Source: an uncultured Clostridia bacterium (GTDB lineage Bacteria; Bacillota; Clostridia; TANB77; CAG-508). Taken from it: a DNA stretch of 64,000 nt. The notes below the pieces were generated by a model that saw only the letters and a program-made list of their open reading frames with translations, did no database searches and was not told the DNA's origin. The position numbers were made by a program, and so were the translations under genes. Of this stretch, positions 56,201 to 63,363 are shown in pieces; positions within the stretch are counted from its first letter, which is position 1, and every line of letters begins with the position of its first letter. The stretch is from the NCBI GenBank assembly GCA_947630185.1, contig CANRGT010000006.1:1-64000 (forward strand). The letters run 5' to 3'.

Positions 56201-57748
56201 ATAAGTTGTATTTATTTGACTTTCTGATGTAGGTACAAATTTTAAACCTTCTGGTAAGTAGTCTGTTATTTGTTCAGCATAACCTGCTACATTTCCTTCG
56301 TTATATACCCTTATTGTATAAACTACTTTATATCCTTTTCTTACTGTTAAAAGGTCTTTTGTATGTACTTTTTCAGCTGTTGTACCAGCATCCCATTTTG
56401 CCGTTTCTGTTTTTAGATTAGCTATTTCTTCTTCTGATATTTTTGGTGTTCTATCTACAGTTGGTGCTACATCATTAATTTCAGTTATAAATTTTCTTAA
56501 AGCTAAGTCAAATATTTTATCTGGTTCTTTTACAAATTCTTTTTCCACAGCAAAGTTTACTGGTTCTTTTTCTACTATAACAACTGGTTGGTCTGTATTT
56601 TTTGGTTCTTCAACTGACCAATAATTAGCAGTAGTAATAAAAAATGTTCCACTAACTTTAACATTTACAGTTGTAATGTCTTCTGTAGTATTTGGGATAG
56701 ATATATAAAATACTTTATCATCAGATTCTTTATTTACTAAATCCTTTAAAGCAGTTACTTCTGTTTTAGTTGAATTTAAAATTTTAACATCTGAAATAAG
56801 AGCCTCTTTTCCATCTGTAACTGTTAATCCTAAAGTATAATCTATATTTCTTAACTCTTTCATTTTATATGGACCTATTATATATCTTTCTCCTTTTACT
56901 TCAAGTGTAGGAGTTGTATTTTCTAAGCTTATTGGACTTTCTTTTAAGTTATTAGCATAATTGTATGAAAAATCAGGTTCACTAGGTATTTCTACTAAGT
57001 AATTAAATAATGCTTGACATGCCTCTGCTCTGTCTCTTCCATTTTTGAAAAAATTATCACTGCTACTTAATGATTGATAATTACTGTTTTCATTAGGTAC
57101 TGCATTTAACCAAAATTCAAAAGTATCTTTTACATGATATTCATCTCCACTTGGGTTTGTATAATGCCATATTGCTAATTGTTGAACTGCATCTATATCA
57201 TCATCAGTTAAATACTCAAATTCATAACCAGATATATCAACATCTCCTTCTTTTTTTGCATATTCTTTAGCAGAATTTAATAACATTTGTCTATTTTGTG
57301 TTGCTTGTAATTGACTAGCATCTGAAGAATTTGTTTTGGCTGGTACATATATGTTATCTAAAATCCACATTAATGCCATGTACTCTTTACTATTAACTTC
57401 AGGTAATTTATCTATATATTGTTGTGGTATAGTGCTAGGATTTTTCATATCAAAATATTTAGTATAATGTTGTTCTGTTGGAGTAGCTAAAAAAAGGTTT
57501 TCAGAGCCAAATCCTGGTCCTCCCTTTAAGCAATAAATCGTATCTCCCAAATCTTTTTCTGTATTATATATTTTCCATACATTTTTATTAGAGTTTGCTA
57601 ATTGATATCCATATCCAGATTTTCTTAGCATTTTTATTTTTAAATTCAAATCTCCATCAGCAGCTTTTACAATATTAAATGAGCTATTAAATGTCATAAT
57701 AGCTAAGAAAAAAACTGCAATGATTAGCACCAATTTCTTTAATTTCAT
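53291..57748 (-). CDS. giant surface protein: thioester domain plus five DUF11-like repeats
   Basis: 1485 residues. Signal peptide (LKKLVLIIAVFFLAIMTF, cleavage near VKA-AD). Residues about 30-230 look like a thioester adhesion domain: Cys in DTIYCLKGGPG and Gln in DAVQQLAIWHYTNP, the pair that forms the Cys-Gln bond. Then come five repeats starting FDLALRKFIT / FDLSLRKFIT / FDLSLKKWVS with VVYTIRVYNEGN-AGYA--ITDYLPEGL, N(V/I)AEIT and acidic QDDDDFE linkers. The repeats end in one membrane segment (YVGLILVVVSILAGGVVLIK), so it is membrane-anchored; no LPxTG. The conserved Lys, Asn and acidic residues would allow intramolecular isopeptide bonds (inference). The start is the ATG at 57748, not a GTG seven codons earlier, which lies upstream of the ribosome site. 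Probable adhesin. Confidence 0.85.
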   Translation of the reverse strand: MKLKKLVLIIAVFFLAIMTFNSSFNIVKAADGDLNLKIKMLRKSGYGYQLANSNKNVWKIYNTEKDLGDTIYCLKGGPGFGSENLFLATPTEQHYTKYFDMKNPSTIPQQYIDKLPEVNSKEYMALMWILDNIYVPAKTNSSDASQLQATQNRQMLLNSAKEYAKKEGDVDISGYEFEYLTDDDIDAVQQLAIWHYTNPSGDEYHVKDTFEFWLNAVPNENSNYQSLSSSDNFFKNGRDRAEACQALFNYLVEIPSEPDFSYNYANNLKESPISLENTTPTLEVKGERYIIGPYKMKELRNIDYTLGLTVTDGKEALISDVKILNSTKTEVTALKDLVNKESDDKVFYISIPNTTEDITTVNVKVSGTFFITTANYWSVEEPKNTDQPVVIVEKEPVNFAVEKEFVKEPDKIFDLALRKFITEINDVAPTVDRTPKISEEEIANLKTETAKWDAGTTAEKVHTKDLLTVRKGYKVVYTIRVYNEGNVAGYAEQITDYLPEGLKFVPTSESQINTTYGWTNPLNDGKTIVTNYLSNKKLDAFDGNTLDYEDLKIECEVIATSKTQSLKNVAEITIYKDESGNTSIKDRDSEAGNVDWPYGTKSQQDDDDFEDLILKEENFDLALRKFITSINGVDIKNEGENEFAREPKISQEEVGKLASGIATWDDGTTAEKVHAKDPLKVQTGDKIVYTIRVYNEGNISGYAKQITDYLPNGLAFIDPKDSTINTEYKWSNPSKDGKTIVSNYLEDTLLEAFDGTEIKYKDLKIECEVTATVTDKDQSLRNIAEITETLDEDKKPVVDRDSIPSNVDRDNYLDENQQDDDDFERLVMIGKYFDLSLRKFITSVQSGEKVKEYDRTPNVIVTDLANGVKTTAIYEHTKEPIGVSNGNIVTYTIRVYNEGQIDGYVTEITDHLPQELEFIVNDELNVKNGWILSDDGRTIKTDITSPSTNKEATRDSMYAERVEGEDKVLLKAFDGEKLDYIDVQVRCKVKEDISIYTKITNIAEITGFEDVEHNPETVDRDSTEDSLTNNNSKPEDKVQNDNLPTDEELPNYKDTEIEAGKKYIEGQQDDDDFEKLILQRFDLALRKFITKVNDTDIINRVPVFTKLSETEFKYEHPKDPVQVANGNIVTYTLRIFNEGNMAGYASKIKDDLPEGLTFLPDHETNVEYGWKMYTEEDIETDNVEEAKYIETDYLAKENEKEENANLLKAFDQETMTMPDYKDVKIAFKVSEPNTSDRIIINIAEITDDRDENNDPVEDVDSTPDNDEPDEDDIDEEKIKVQYFDLSLKKWVSESIVTYGGKTTVTKTGHTGDENPEPPAKVEIRGSRIDKTTVKFKFVIKVTNEGEIAGYAKELIDYIPEGLRFDPKDNPLWREEDGKVLTDQLKDTLLQPGESAQVEIILTWINNKNNLGEKVNWAEIYKDNNDPHSPDIDSEPGNNKPGEDDIDDAPVILGVVTGSVPTYVGLILVVVSILAGGVVLIKKFVI

Positions 57749-57786
57749 AATTTTACCAACCTTCTTCACATACTAGTATTAATTTA

Positions 57787-57815
57787 ATTTTACTTTCATT
57801 TCTTTAGTATGTCAA
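57787..57815 (-). promoter_or_regulatory. SigA promoter of the surface-protein gene
   Basis: Minus strand TTGACA (57810-57815), 17-bp spacer, TAAAAT (57787-57792), 39 bp before the start. The rest of 57816-58024 shows no gene. Confidence 0.8.
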
Positions 57816-58024
57816 TAACAGTATTTTACTGGTTTTCCATTATATTTCAATATCCATTTTTTTAGGCTTACGGATTTAATTTATTCAAAAAAATCAGTCA
57901 TATATTACAATTATATTACATTTTCGTCATATTTTCAAGTATTTTAGTGTTTTTAATTTCTCTTTTTCTTATTTCCGTAGGATTTTGTCGATTGTTTTAC
58001 ATAATTTAGTGATTTCAATATATA

Positions 58025-58059
58025 AAAAATCTCAGTCTTTTTTTAGACGGAGATTTTTT
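58025..58059 (-). terminator. terminator of the kinase-like gene
   Basis: Stem AAAAATCTC-GTCT / AGAC-GAGATTTTT with one mismatch, T run on the minus strand, 28 bp after the stop. Confidence 0.8.
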
Positions 58060-58086
58060 AGCTAAAATCAAATATCAGTTTTAATG

Positions 58087-58965
58087 CTATAAAATTTTTT
58101 CTTTTTCTCTTTCTCTTAAAATAAGCCCTAATTTAATACCAGCTTCTATTTCACTTAGTTCTAGTGGTTTTCTTAACATTTTACCTATAACCTTCATTTC
58201 TTGCTTTTCTGATACTTTCCCTGATAATTCATCCCTAATTCTACTAATATATTCGTCAAACTTCATTGTTTCTAATTTTCTAGCTGCTATCAATTTTATT
58301 CTTTTTAAAATGTTTTCAAAATTTATATCATAATTTTCAAAACCTTTTTCAAGCATAAAGTCACCACCGTCTAATCTAACCTCTGATAATCCCATTTTTC
58401 TTTTACTATCATATAATTTTACAAGTAATGCTACCATACTAGAATTTATAACTTTTCTATTTTCAGGTTTGAAATCATGAAATAAGTATTCTGGCTCTGG
58501 TACCCAAATTCCCCATTCTTTATCTTCTACACCAATACATCTAGCTTGGTAATAATATGGTGTAACATATAGCTCCCTCTTTTCACCATTTTTGTCTGCA
58601 AAATAATAAAGTGGGCTAATAACATTACTTTTATTATCTTTACTTAAGCTTTGCAAGTTTTCAAATTCTCTTTTTCCAGTTCCAAATGGTGTTGCCGGTT
58701 GATTTACTACAAGAGTATATTGTCTGCTTTCATCAATAGTTAAAACATAAACTAGCTGTGTACTTCCATAATTTATAAATTCTATTCTTCTTTGGTTATA
58801 TTGAAATTCTGGAACTGCATCACTTGCAAGTACTTGTTTAATAAAATTTTGTATACCAAAAAATTCATTTAAAGTGTTTTCTTCACTATTTTTTCCAGGT
58901 GGCATTTTTAAATAATTTATTCCGCCATAATCAGGTATGCCTAAAGGGTCTTCTTTTCTTATCAT
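58087..58965 (-). CDS. hypothetical protein, possible kinase-like fold
   Basis: 292 residues, cytoplasmic, family not recognised. The order of elements resembles an atypical kinase or phosphotransferase: strand LVVNQPATPFGTGKREFENL (with a helix Glu), VISPLYYF, hinge-like ELYVTPYYYQARC, then SEVRLDGGDFMLEKG where an HGD-N catalytic loop would be. The canonical Lys and the HxD are not clear, so it may be inactive or unrelated. A helical C-terminus follows (about 220-292). AAAGGAG site before ATG. Transcribed alone, divergent from purC. Confidence 0.6.
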   Translation of the reverse strand: MIRKEDPLGIPDYGGINYLKMPPGKNSEENTLNEFFGIQNFIKQVLASDAVPEFQYNQRRIEFINYGSTQLVYVLTIDESRQYTLVVNQPATPFGTGKREFENLQSLSKDNKSNVISPLYYFADKNGEKRELYVTPYYYQARCIGVEDKEWGIWVPEPEYLFHDFKPENRKVINSSMVALLVKLYDSKRKMGLSEVRLDGGDFMLEKGFENYDINFENILKRIKLIAARKLETMKFDEYISRIRDELSGKVSEKQEMKVIGKMLRKPLELSEIEAGIKLGLILREREKEKIL

Positions 58966-59208
58966 AAAATCTCCTTTTTTGTATTAAATTTTAGTTGGTT
59001 AAATTTACATAAAATATTATAACATTATTTCTTAAATATTGCAATGTCTTAAAAAATGGAAATTTTAAAATTTCATTGTCTTTTTTTATATCTCTTTACT
59101 TTTTATGTAAATTATGATAATATGATTATACTTTATGCTTTACTGCATGTATATTTATATACTCATGCTAATGAGTGTAAAGCAAATACTATGAAAGGTG
59201 GAAACACT

Positions 59209-60060
59209 ATGAAGCAAATTAGCAAAGGCAAAGTACGGGACATCTATGATTTAGGTGACAAGTTGGTTTTAGTAACTTCGGACAGAGTTTCTGCGTTCGA
59301 TGTTGTTTTACCCAATACTGTTCCCTATAAAGGAGCTGTCCTAAACAGGCTATCTGCATTTTGGTTTGAATTCACTCGGGATATAATTCCCAATCACATG
59401 ATTTCTATCAAAAATGAAGATATGCCTAAAGAGTTCCAAAAAGCAAAGTTTGAAGACCGTTGCATGCTTGTTAAGAAGCTGAAAATGCTTCCTATCGAAT
59501 GCATCGTTCGTGGCTACATCACAGGATCAGGATGGGAAAGTTACAAGGAAACAGGATCTGTTTGTGGCATTAAATTGCCTGATGGATTGCAAGAATCCGA
59601 AAAACTGCCCTTCCCAATTTACACACCCACAACGAAAGCTGTGGAAGGGCATGATGAACACATCTCATTCGAAGAAACTGTAAGACTGCTTGGCGAAGAC
59701 CTTGCCACTCAAGTAAGGGACAAGAGTATTGAAATTTACTCAACCTGTGCAGAATATGCAAAAACGAAAGGCATTATTATCGCAGATACCAAATTCGAAT
59801 TCGGCATTGACGAAAATGGCACTCTCGTTCTTGCAGATGAAGTTCTGACTCCTGACAGCAGTCGCTTCTGGCCTGCTGATGAGTATGAGGTTGGGAAATC
59901 TCAAAAGAGCTATGATAAGCAGTACTTAAGAGACTGGCTTAAGAATAGCGGTTGGGATAAAACCCCTCCTGCTCCGGAAATTCCTGAGAAGGTCATAGCC
60001 TTTACTACTGACAAATACTTGGATGCTTTTGAAACTTTGACGAACATAGCTTTCTTCTAA
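59209..60060 (+). CDS. purC: phosphoribosylaminoimidazole-succinocarboxamide synthase (SAICAR synthetase)
   Basis: 283 residues. Joins CAIR and aspartate with ATP in purine synthesis. Motifs GKVRDIYDLGDKLVLVTSDR, SAFDVVLPN, ECIVRGYITGSGWESYKETG, IADTKFEFGID and DEVLTPDSSRFW are intact. The ATG at 59209 (AAAGGTGG 7 bases upstream) is used; the frame is open further upstream to 59056, but that part is AT-rich and not conserved. Of the longer single-domain type (about 290 residues), not the short 235-residue Bacillus type. No other pur gene is near. G+C is clearly higher than around it, a sign of acquisition. Confidence 0.95.
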   Translation: MKQISKGKVRDIYDLGDKLVLVTSDRVSAFDVVLPNTVPYKGAVLNRLSAFWFEFTRDIIPNHMISIKNEDMPKEFQKAKFEDRCMLVKKLKMLPIECIVRGYITGSGWESYKETGSVCGIKLPDGLQESEKLPFPIYTPTTKAVEGHDEHISFEETVRLLGEDLATQVRDKSIEIYSTCAEYAKTKGIIIADTKFEFGIDENGTLVLADEVLTPDSSRFWPADEYEVGKSQKSYDKQYLRDWLKNSGWDKTPPAPEIPEKVIAFTTDKYLDAFETLTNIAFF

Positions 60061-60082
60061 TTTCAGTATTTGTTTAAAACAA

Positions 60083-60120
60083 AAATCTCTGTCTTAATAT
60101 TTTAAGACAGAGATTTTTTA
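60083..60120 (+). terminator. purC terminator
   Basis: Perfect 14-bp stem AAATCTCTGTCTTA / TAAGACAGAGATTT followed by TTTA. The A run on the other side makes it usable by minus-strand transcripts from the tRNAs as well. Confidence 0.85.
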
Positions 60121-60122
60121 TT

Positions 60123-60197
60123 TGGAGGCGAGTATCGGAATCGAACCGATGAATCATGGTTTTGCAGACCAGTGCCTTACCGCTTGGCTAACTCGCC
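60123..60197 (-). tRNA. tRNA-Cys (GCA)
   Basis: Minus strand. Acceptor GGCGAGT pairs with ACTCGCC, TTCGATTC T-loop, anticodon loop CTGCAAA with GCA, discriminator U, encoded CCA end (60123-60125). Confidence 0.95.
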
Positions 60198-60242
60198 ATT
60201 TTATTATTTGTTACAAGAAAAAAGTTCTTATTAAACAAAAAA

Positions 60243-60318
60243 TGGAGCGGAAAACGGGGCTCAAACCCGCGACCTCTGCCTTGGCAAGGCAGCGCTCTAT
60301 CAACTGAGCTATTTCCGC
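60243..60318 (-). tRNA. tRNA-Gly (GCC)
   Basis: Minus strand. Acceptor GCGGAAA pairs with TTTCCGC, T-loop TTTGAGC, anticodon loop TTGCCAA with GCC, discriminator U, encoded CCA. 45 bp upstream of the tRNA-Cys and likely in one transcript. Confidence 0.95.
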
Positions 60319-60370
60319 ATATGCTTTTTTTATAAAAGCATATTTATAATAGCAAATTTTCTTTAAAAAG

Positions 60371-61825
60371 TCAAGGTACTAAACTTAAAAAATCTATAAA
60401 ATAGTCAATTACTTCTTTTTTTGCTACTTCTTTTTGTACTGTAATATCTAATACTTCTATTGTTTCATCACCATTTATTACTTTAACACTTCCTATTACT
60501 TTCCCCTCTTTAACAGGTGCTTCTAAATAATAAAGTGAATTTATTTCAATTCTAATATTATCTATTTCATCTTTTCTTAAGGCTATTTGTTTACATTTAA
60601 GTTCACTCATATCAATACTTACATAATTACTTTTGCCTTTGTTTATATATATGCGTTTTTCATTTAATTGTTTCCACTTCTCAAACTGCTCTTTTACTTT
60701 TTCTTCTAAATTTATTACTTCATAATTTTTATATGCATATTCAATTAATTTTATGCTATCTGATGTTCTAATTTTTTTAGTATCTGAGCCAAGCACTACT
60801 GTAATAATATCTAAATTCCCTCTTTTACATGCTGTTACTAAACATCTGCCTGCCCCATTTGTAAAACCAGTTTTTACGCCATATACACCATCTAAATTTC
60901 CTAATAATTCATTTGTATTAGAAATTTGCTTTGAACTTCCATTTATAGTAACAGTATAATATTTAGTTGATACAATTTCTTTAAATTTTGGTATATTTAG
61001 TGCATAATCTGCCATACACGCAAGCTCGTATGCTGTTGTATAATGTCCTTCTTGGTCTAGTCCATGTGGCGAAGTAAAGTGGCTATTTAGTAACCCCATT
61101 TCTTTTGCTTTTGCATTCATTAAGTCACTAAAACCTTCTACACTTCCACCAATGTGCACAGCTAATGCTACTGCTGCATCATTTCCAGACTCTAGCAATA
61201 AGCCATATAATAAATCATGAACAGTAATTTTATCATTTAATTTTAAGCCTAATCTTGAACCACCAGTACCTGCTGCCTTTTTTTCAATTGTAACCACATC
61301 TTTTAAATTTGCATTTTCTAATACTACTATTGCAGTCATGATTTTAGTGGTACTTGCCATAGGTACTTGTTTTAGTCCATTTTTCTCATATAATATGGTT
61401 TTTGAATTTCTATCAAATATTAGTCCTATTCGTGCATTTTGCTTAGGAATCTCTATACTATTACTTGAAGTTTCTATTGCTGTATTTTGTGAATTTTCTT
61501 GTGTTCCGTTTTGCAAATTTCCTTGTACTTCAGTTTGTATAATATTTTTTGTTTCATCTTGTAGTTCTGTTTGGATTTCATTTAAATCTACTTGTTCATT
61601 ATCTTCTAAGTCTGCATATTGTAAGTTTGCATACTCTAAGTCTGCATATTGTAAATCTGCATATTTTAGCTCTGCATATGAAATATTATTAATGTTTACT
61701 ATAACAAAAATAAGTAAAAATATCGTTACGCCAGATACAAATTTCTTCAATAGTAAATTTAATCTATTAAATGAAGCTTTTTTATATTTAGTATGTTTTA
61801 TTAAACATTTTCTGTTTTTTACCAT
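60371..61825 (-). CDS. dacA: D-alanyl-D-alanine carboxypeptidase (DacA/PBP5 family)
   Basis: 484 residues. Signal segment (FVSGVTIFLLIFVIVNI), then five pentapeptide-like units SYAEL-KYADL-QYADL-EYANL-QYADL and a Gln-rich linker. The S11 peptidase domain has SxxK in MASTTKIMTA, SxN in ESGNDAAVAL and KTG in GVKTGFTNGAGRC. The PBP5 C-terminal beta domain follows (YYLEAPVKEGKVIGSVKV) and the end is hydrophobic (YFIDFLSLV), a weak membrane anchor. Trims the terminal D-Ala of peptidoglycan stems; sporulation homologues such as DacF also exist and cannot be excluded. The ribosome site is inside a hairpin (61827-61868). Confidence 0.92.
   Translation of the reverse strand: MVKNRKCLIKHTKYKKASFNRLNLLLKKFVSGVTIFLLIFVIVNINNISYAELKYADLQYADLEYANLQYADLEDNEQVDLNEIQTELQDETKNIIQTEVQGNLQNGTQENSQNTAIETSSNSIEIPKQNARIGLIFDRNSKTILYEKNGLKQVPMASTTKIMTAIVVLENANLKDVVTIEKKAAGTGGSRLGLKLNDKITVHDLLYGLLLESGNDAAVALAVHIGGSVEGFSDLMNAKAKEMGLLNSHFTSPHGLDQEGHYTTAYELACMADYALNIPKFKEIVSTKYYTVTINGSSKQISNTNELLGNLDGVYGVKTGFTNGAGRCLVTACKRGNLDIITVVLGSDTKKIRTSDSIKLIEYAYKNYEVINLEEKVKEQFEKWKQLNEKRIYINKGKSNYVSIDMSELKCKQIALRKDEIDNIRIEINSLYYLEAPVKEGKVIGSVKVINGDETIEVLDITVQKEVAKKEVIDYFIDFLSLVP
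61606..61680 (-). repeat. 15-bp tandem repeat in dacA encoding A(D/N)LxY units
   Basis: Five contiguous 15-base units, CAATATGCAGACTTA and variants on the minus strand (QYADL, EYANL, QYADL, KYADL, SYAEL). They match the pentapeptide-repeat consensus but are too few to form a helix of that fold. Confidence 0.9.
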
Positions 61826-61826
61826 T

Positions 61827-61868
61827 AAAAAATCACCTTTTTAATTATATTTTAAAAAGTGATTTTTT
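61827..61868 (-). promoter_or_regulatory. hairpin over the dacA ribosome site
   Basis: On the minus strand AAAAAATCACTTTTTAA pairs with TTAAAAAGGTGATTTTTT, and the second arm contains the dacA ribosome site AAAGGTG directly before ATG 61825. It could end transcription of the upstream gene (T run) and also hide the dacA ribosome site in read-through mRNA. Confidence 0.55.
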
Positions 61869-61914
61869 ATTCTTATTATTTTTCATATACAATAATTGAT
61901 AATCAATTAATCTA

Positions 61915-63258
61915 TTATCTTGGTCTTCTTCCAGCCTCAGCAAAATCCCATGGTCCCTTTTGGTTTTCTTCAGCTATCTCTTCATGTACTTTTTTTATAG
62001 CCTCTTCTTCATTTTCAGCATCTGTATTTTCATATTTCTCTAAAAATTCTTCTGGGGAAACATGAGCTTTTTCAGCCTCATCTCTAATAGTAGTCGTTTC
62101 ACCATTTTCTAATAAAATCTCTTCATCAAATCCTAATTGGTCATTATTAGGTGTATCATCAAGATTTTCTATTCTTGTTTTATCTCCTTCTTCATCTAAT
62201 TTAGGATTTGCTTTATCTAATTCATCATCTACTCTTGTATTATAGTGCTTGTCCATAAAGTCTCTTACTTCTCTTGTAGTAGGTCTTATATTATGAGTTT
62301 CAATCGGTGCTGAAATATATGCTTCTCCCTTTTCCTCACTTAATTGTCTTCTTACATAACCCACGTTTATAATACCATATTGCCCTTGCTCTACAGAAAG
62401 GTATTCTTCTCCACCAATTCCACTTCTTCCATTTATTTTTACCATTCCTGCTACTTGCTCTTTTTCAACGACACTTCCATCATAGCTATTTATTGAAGTT
62501 ACTTTTTGCCCTGTTGTCGTGCCATCTATATTTTCTAAACTTTGAATTTTTTCAATATTTCCATCTTTATTGATTCCTACAAAACTAAATCTTCCTCCAC
62601 TATTTATGTTTCCATTTGAATAAATGATGCCTATTTTCTCGATTCCCTTTTCTCTTATTTCTGGAATCATATCTGCAAGAGTTTCTGTTTGTGTCACCCT
62701 TACATTTGGATCTAACTCCTGTTTATTTGTAATTTTATCAAATGTAAGTTGTTGGTTGGTATCCATTTCAGAATAAGCTTCTACTTTTTCATCTTTTTCT
62801 AAACTTTTTTCTATTGATTCAAGAGTTGTTCCCTCTCTTCTCTCTTCTTCCTTTTCTTGAATTTTCTCTTTTTCTATTGAAATATCTCTTTCTTCTACTT
62901 CTTCTGGTAACTCAAAATCTAAATCTTCTAAATTTAGTTCTTTAAAATATTCTCCATAATTACTTTTTAGTTTTTCTATATAATCTGGCATAAAGTGAAG
63001 CTTTCCATCAGCACTTACAGTTGCAATTAAGCCATTTGTACTTTCAGAATATATTCCATAGGTAGTACTGCCCTCTTCTAAATTTTGAACTCTGGCAACA
63101 TAAACATTATAATCACCAACTCCGCTTCCTTTAAATTCAAAATCTTTATAGTAAGTAACTTTATCTACTTCTATTTTATCATCCTTTGCCTCTTGTTTAA
63201 TTAGATCTACTAAATCTAACATCTTTTGTTCTTTTTCCTGCCTTATTTCTTTATCCAT
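61915..63258 (-). CDS. hypothetical acidic protein
   Basis: 447 residues, no signal peptide or membrane span, highly charged (many Glu/Lys/Asp). N-terminal unit about 1-110 (DYNVYVARVQNL, TTYGIYSESTNGLIATVSAD), charged linker 115-160, and a central unit 170-330 with GIEKIGIIYSNGNINSGGRF, GREYLSVE-like text and YGIINVGYVRRQL. The tail is acidic and contains HVSPEEFLEKYEN. Family not recognised. The ATG at 63258 is used because GGAGGT lies just upstream and overlaps an earlier in-frame ATG. Confidence 0.7.
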   Translation of the reverse strand: MDKEIRQEKEQKMLDLVDLIKQEAKDDKIEVDKVTYYKDFEFKGSGVGDYNVYVARVQNLEEGSTTYGIYSESTNGLIATVSADGKLHFMPDYIEKLKSNYGEYFKELNLEDLDFELPEEVEERDISIEKEKIQEKEEERREGTTLESIEKSLEKDEKVEAYSEMDTNQQLTFDKITNKQELDPNVRVTQTETLADMIPEIREKGIEKIGIIYSNGNINSGGRFSFVGINKDGNIEKIQSLENIDGTTTGQKVTSINSYDGSVVEKEQVAGMVKINGRSGIGGEEYLSVEQGQYGIINVGYVRRQLSEEKGEAYISAPIETHNIRPTTREVRDFMDKHYNTRVDDELDKANPKLDEEGDKTRIENLDDTPNNDQLGFDEEILLENGETTTIRDEAEKAHVSPEEFLEKYENTDAENEEEAIKKVHEEIAEENQKGPWDFAEAGRRPR

Positions 63259-63363
63259 TTTAACCTCCATTTTGCCATTTAAATAGCACTATATACTTAA
63301 TTTATATCTAATAAATTATTCTTCATTTTATATAACTATTTATTAAAAATATAACTATATTAA

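Noticed and set aside
59060..59208. N-terminal extension or purine riboswitch before purC
   Set aside because: The in-frame extension is AT-rich, has no ribosome site and does not belong to the family. I found none of the conserved purine-riboswitch loop sequences.
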